From assembly GCA_963680875.1 (NCBI GenBank), contig OY804582.1, forward strand, positions 55,136,646 to 55,200,645: a stretch of DNA of 64,000 bases, given 5' to 3'. Within the stretch, counting starts at the first letter, position 1. Every line of letters starts with the position of its first letter. Positions 63,769 through 64,000 of the stretch are shown in pieces. The notes under the pieces were generated by a model. That model was not told the origin of the DNA, ran no database searches, and worked only from the letters and a program-made list of their open reading frames with translations. The position numbers and the translations under genes are program-made. The DNA is from Bathymodiolus brooksi (lineage: Eukaryota > Mollusca > Bivalvia > Mytilida > Modiolidae).

Positions 63769-64000
63769 GTAAGAAATATTTTTCTTATAGTCAAACATCT
63801 TTCTTACTGTTGCCAGTTGTTTAGAACGTTGGTAACTCATTGCCAGTTATTGTTGTAAAGTACAGTCACTTGTTTAGAACGTTGGTAACTCATTGCCAGT
63901 TATTGTTGAAAAACAATCAATGAGTTATCTGTCCCATCGTCACCGACATCCTATATATTAGTTTCGACGAATATACAGTAAACCATGAATTATAAGAACC

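Overview
The window is animal genomic DNA. It is AT-rich, has long introns with GT-AG boundaries, and holds no bacterial-type gene layout. The density of short SINEs, foldback elements and 30-60 bp minisatellites suggests a marine bivalve, most likely a mussel (Mytilus-like). The species call rests on my recognition of repeat families and is inference.

One gene fills the window on the + strand. I assembled 39 exons between 2313 and 63768 by joining GT-AG splice sites. All exon phases agree, giving one uninterrupted frame of exactly 1600 codons that is open at both ends. The first ~1090 residues are charged, Ser/Glu-rich and mostly disordered, with a few conserved-looking islands ([44 protein letters not shown]). 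Residues ~1089-1600 are at least 14 tandem tetratricopeptide repeats. This architecture fits the animal TPR protein TTC6. The 5' end lies upstream and the 3' end downstream of the window. No other host gene was found.

Layout: 316-2110 is a degraded LINE (minus strand) upstream of the first exon. 2313-37122 carries the disordered N-terminal half in 26 small exons. 39600-63768 carries the TPR half in 13 exons. Introns hold about 26 copies or remnants of one SINE family, five of a second tRNA-headed SINE family, several terminal-inverted-repeat elements (7.4, 15.7, 29.9, 34.6, 37.7, 49.5, 60.5 kb), a reverse-transcriptase relic at 23.3 kb followed by two perfect hairpins, and many minisatellites.

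The most unusual feature is a recurring pattern. At five exon-intron junctions of this gene the junction itself has been copied in tandem: a 30-bp unit with 4 donors (27.2 kb), a 59-bp unit with 8 donors (29.3 kb), a ~75-bp unit with 3 acceptors (44.1 kb), a 43-bp unit with 3 donors (45.5 kb), and a 48-bp unit present 90 times, most copies with an intact acceptor, over 4.3 kb without one length change (55.2-59.5 kb). In the cases I read through, only one outermost site gives an open frame. The 48-bp array also creates two long antisense ORFs that I regard as arithmetic by-products of a period divisible by three.
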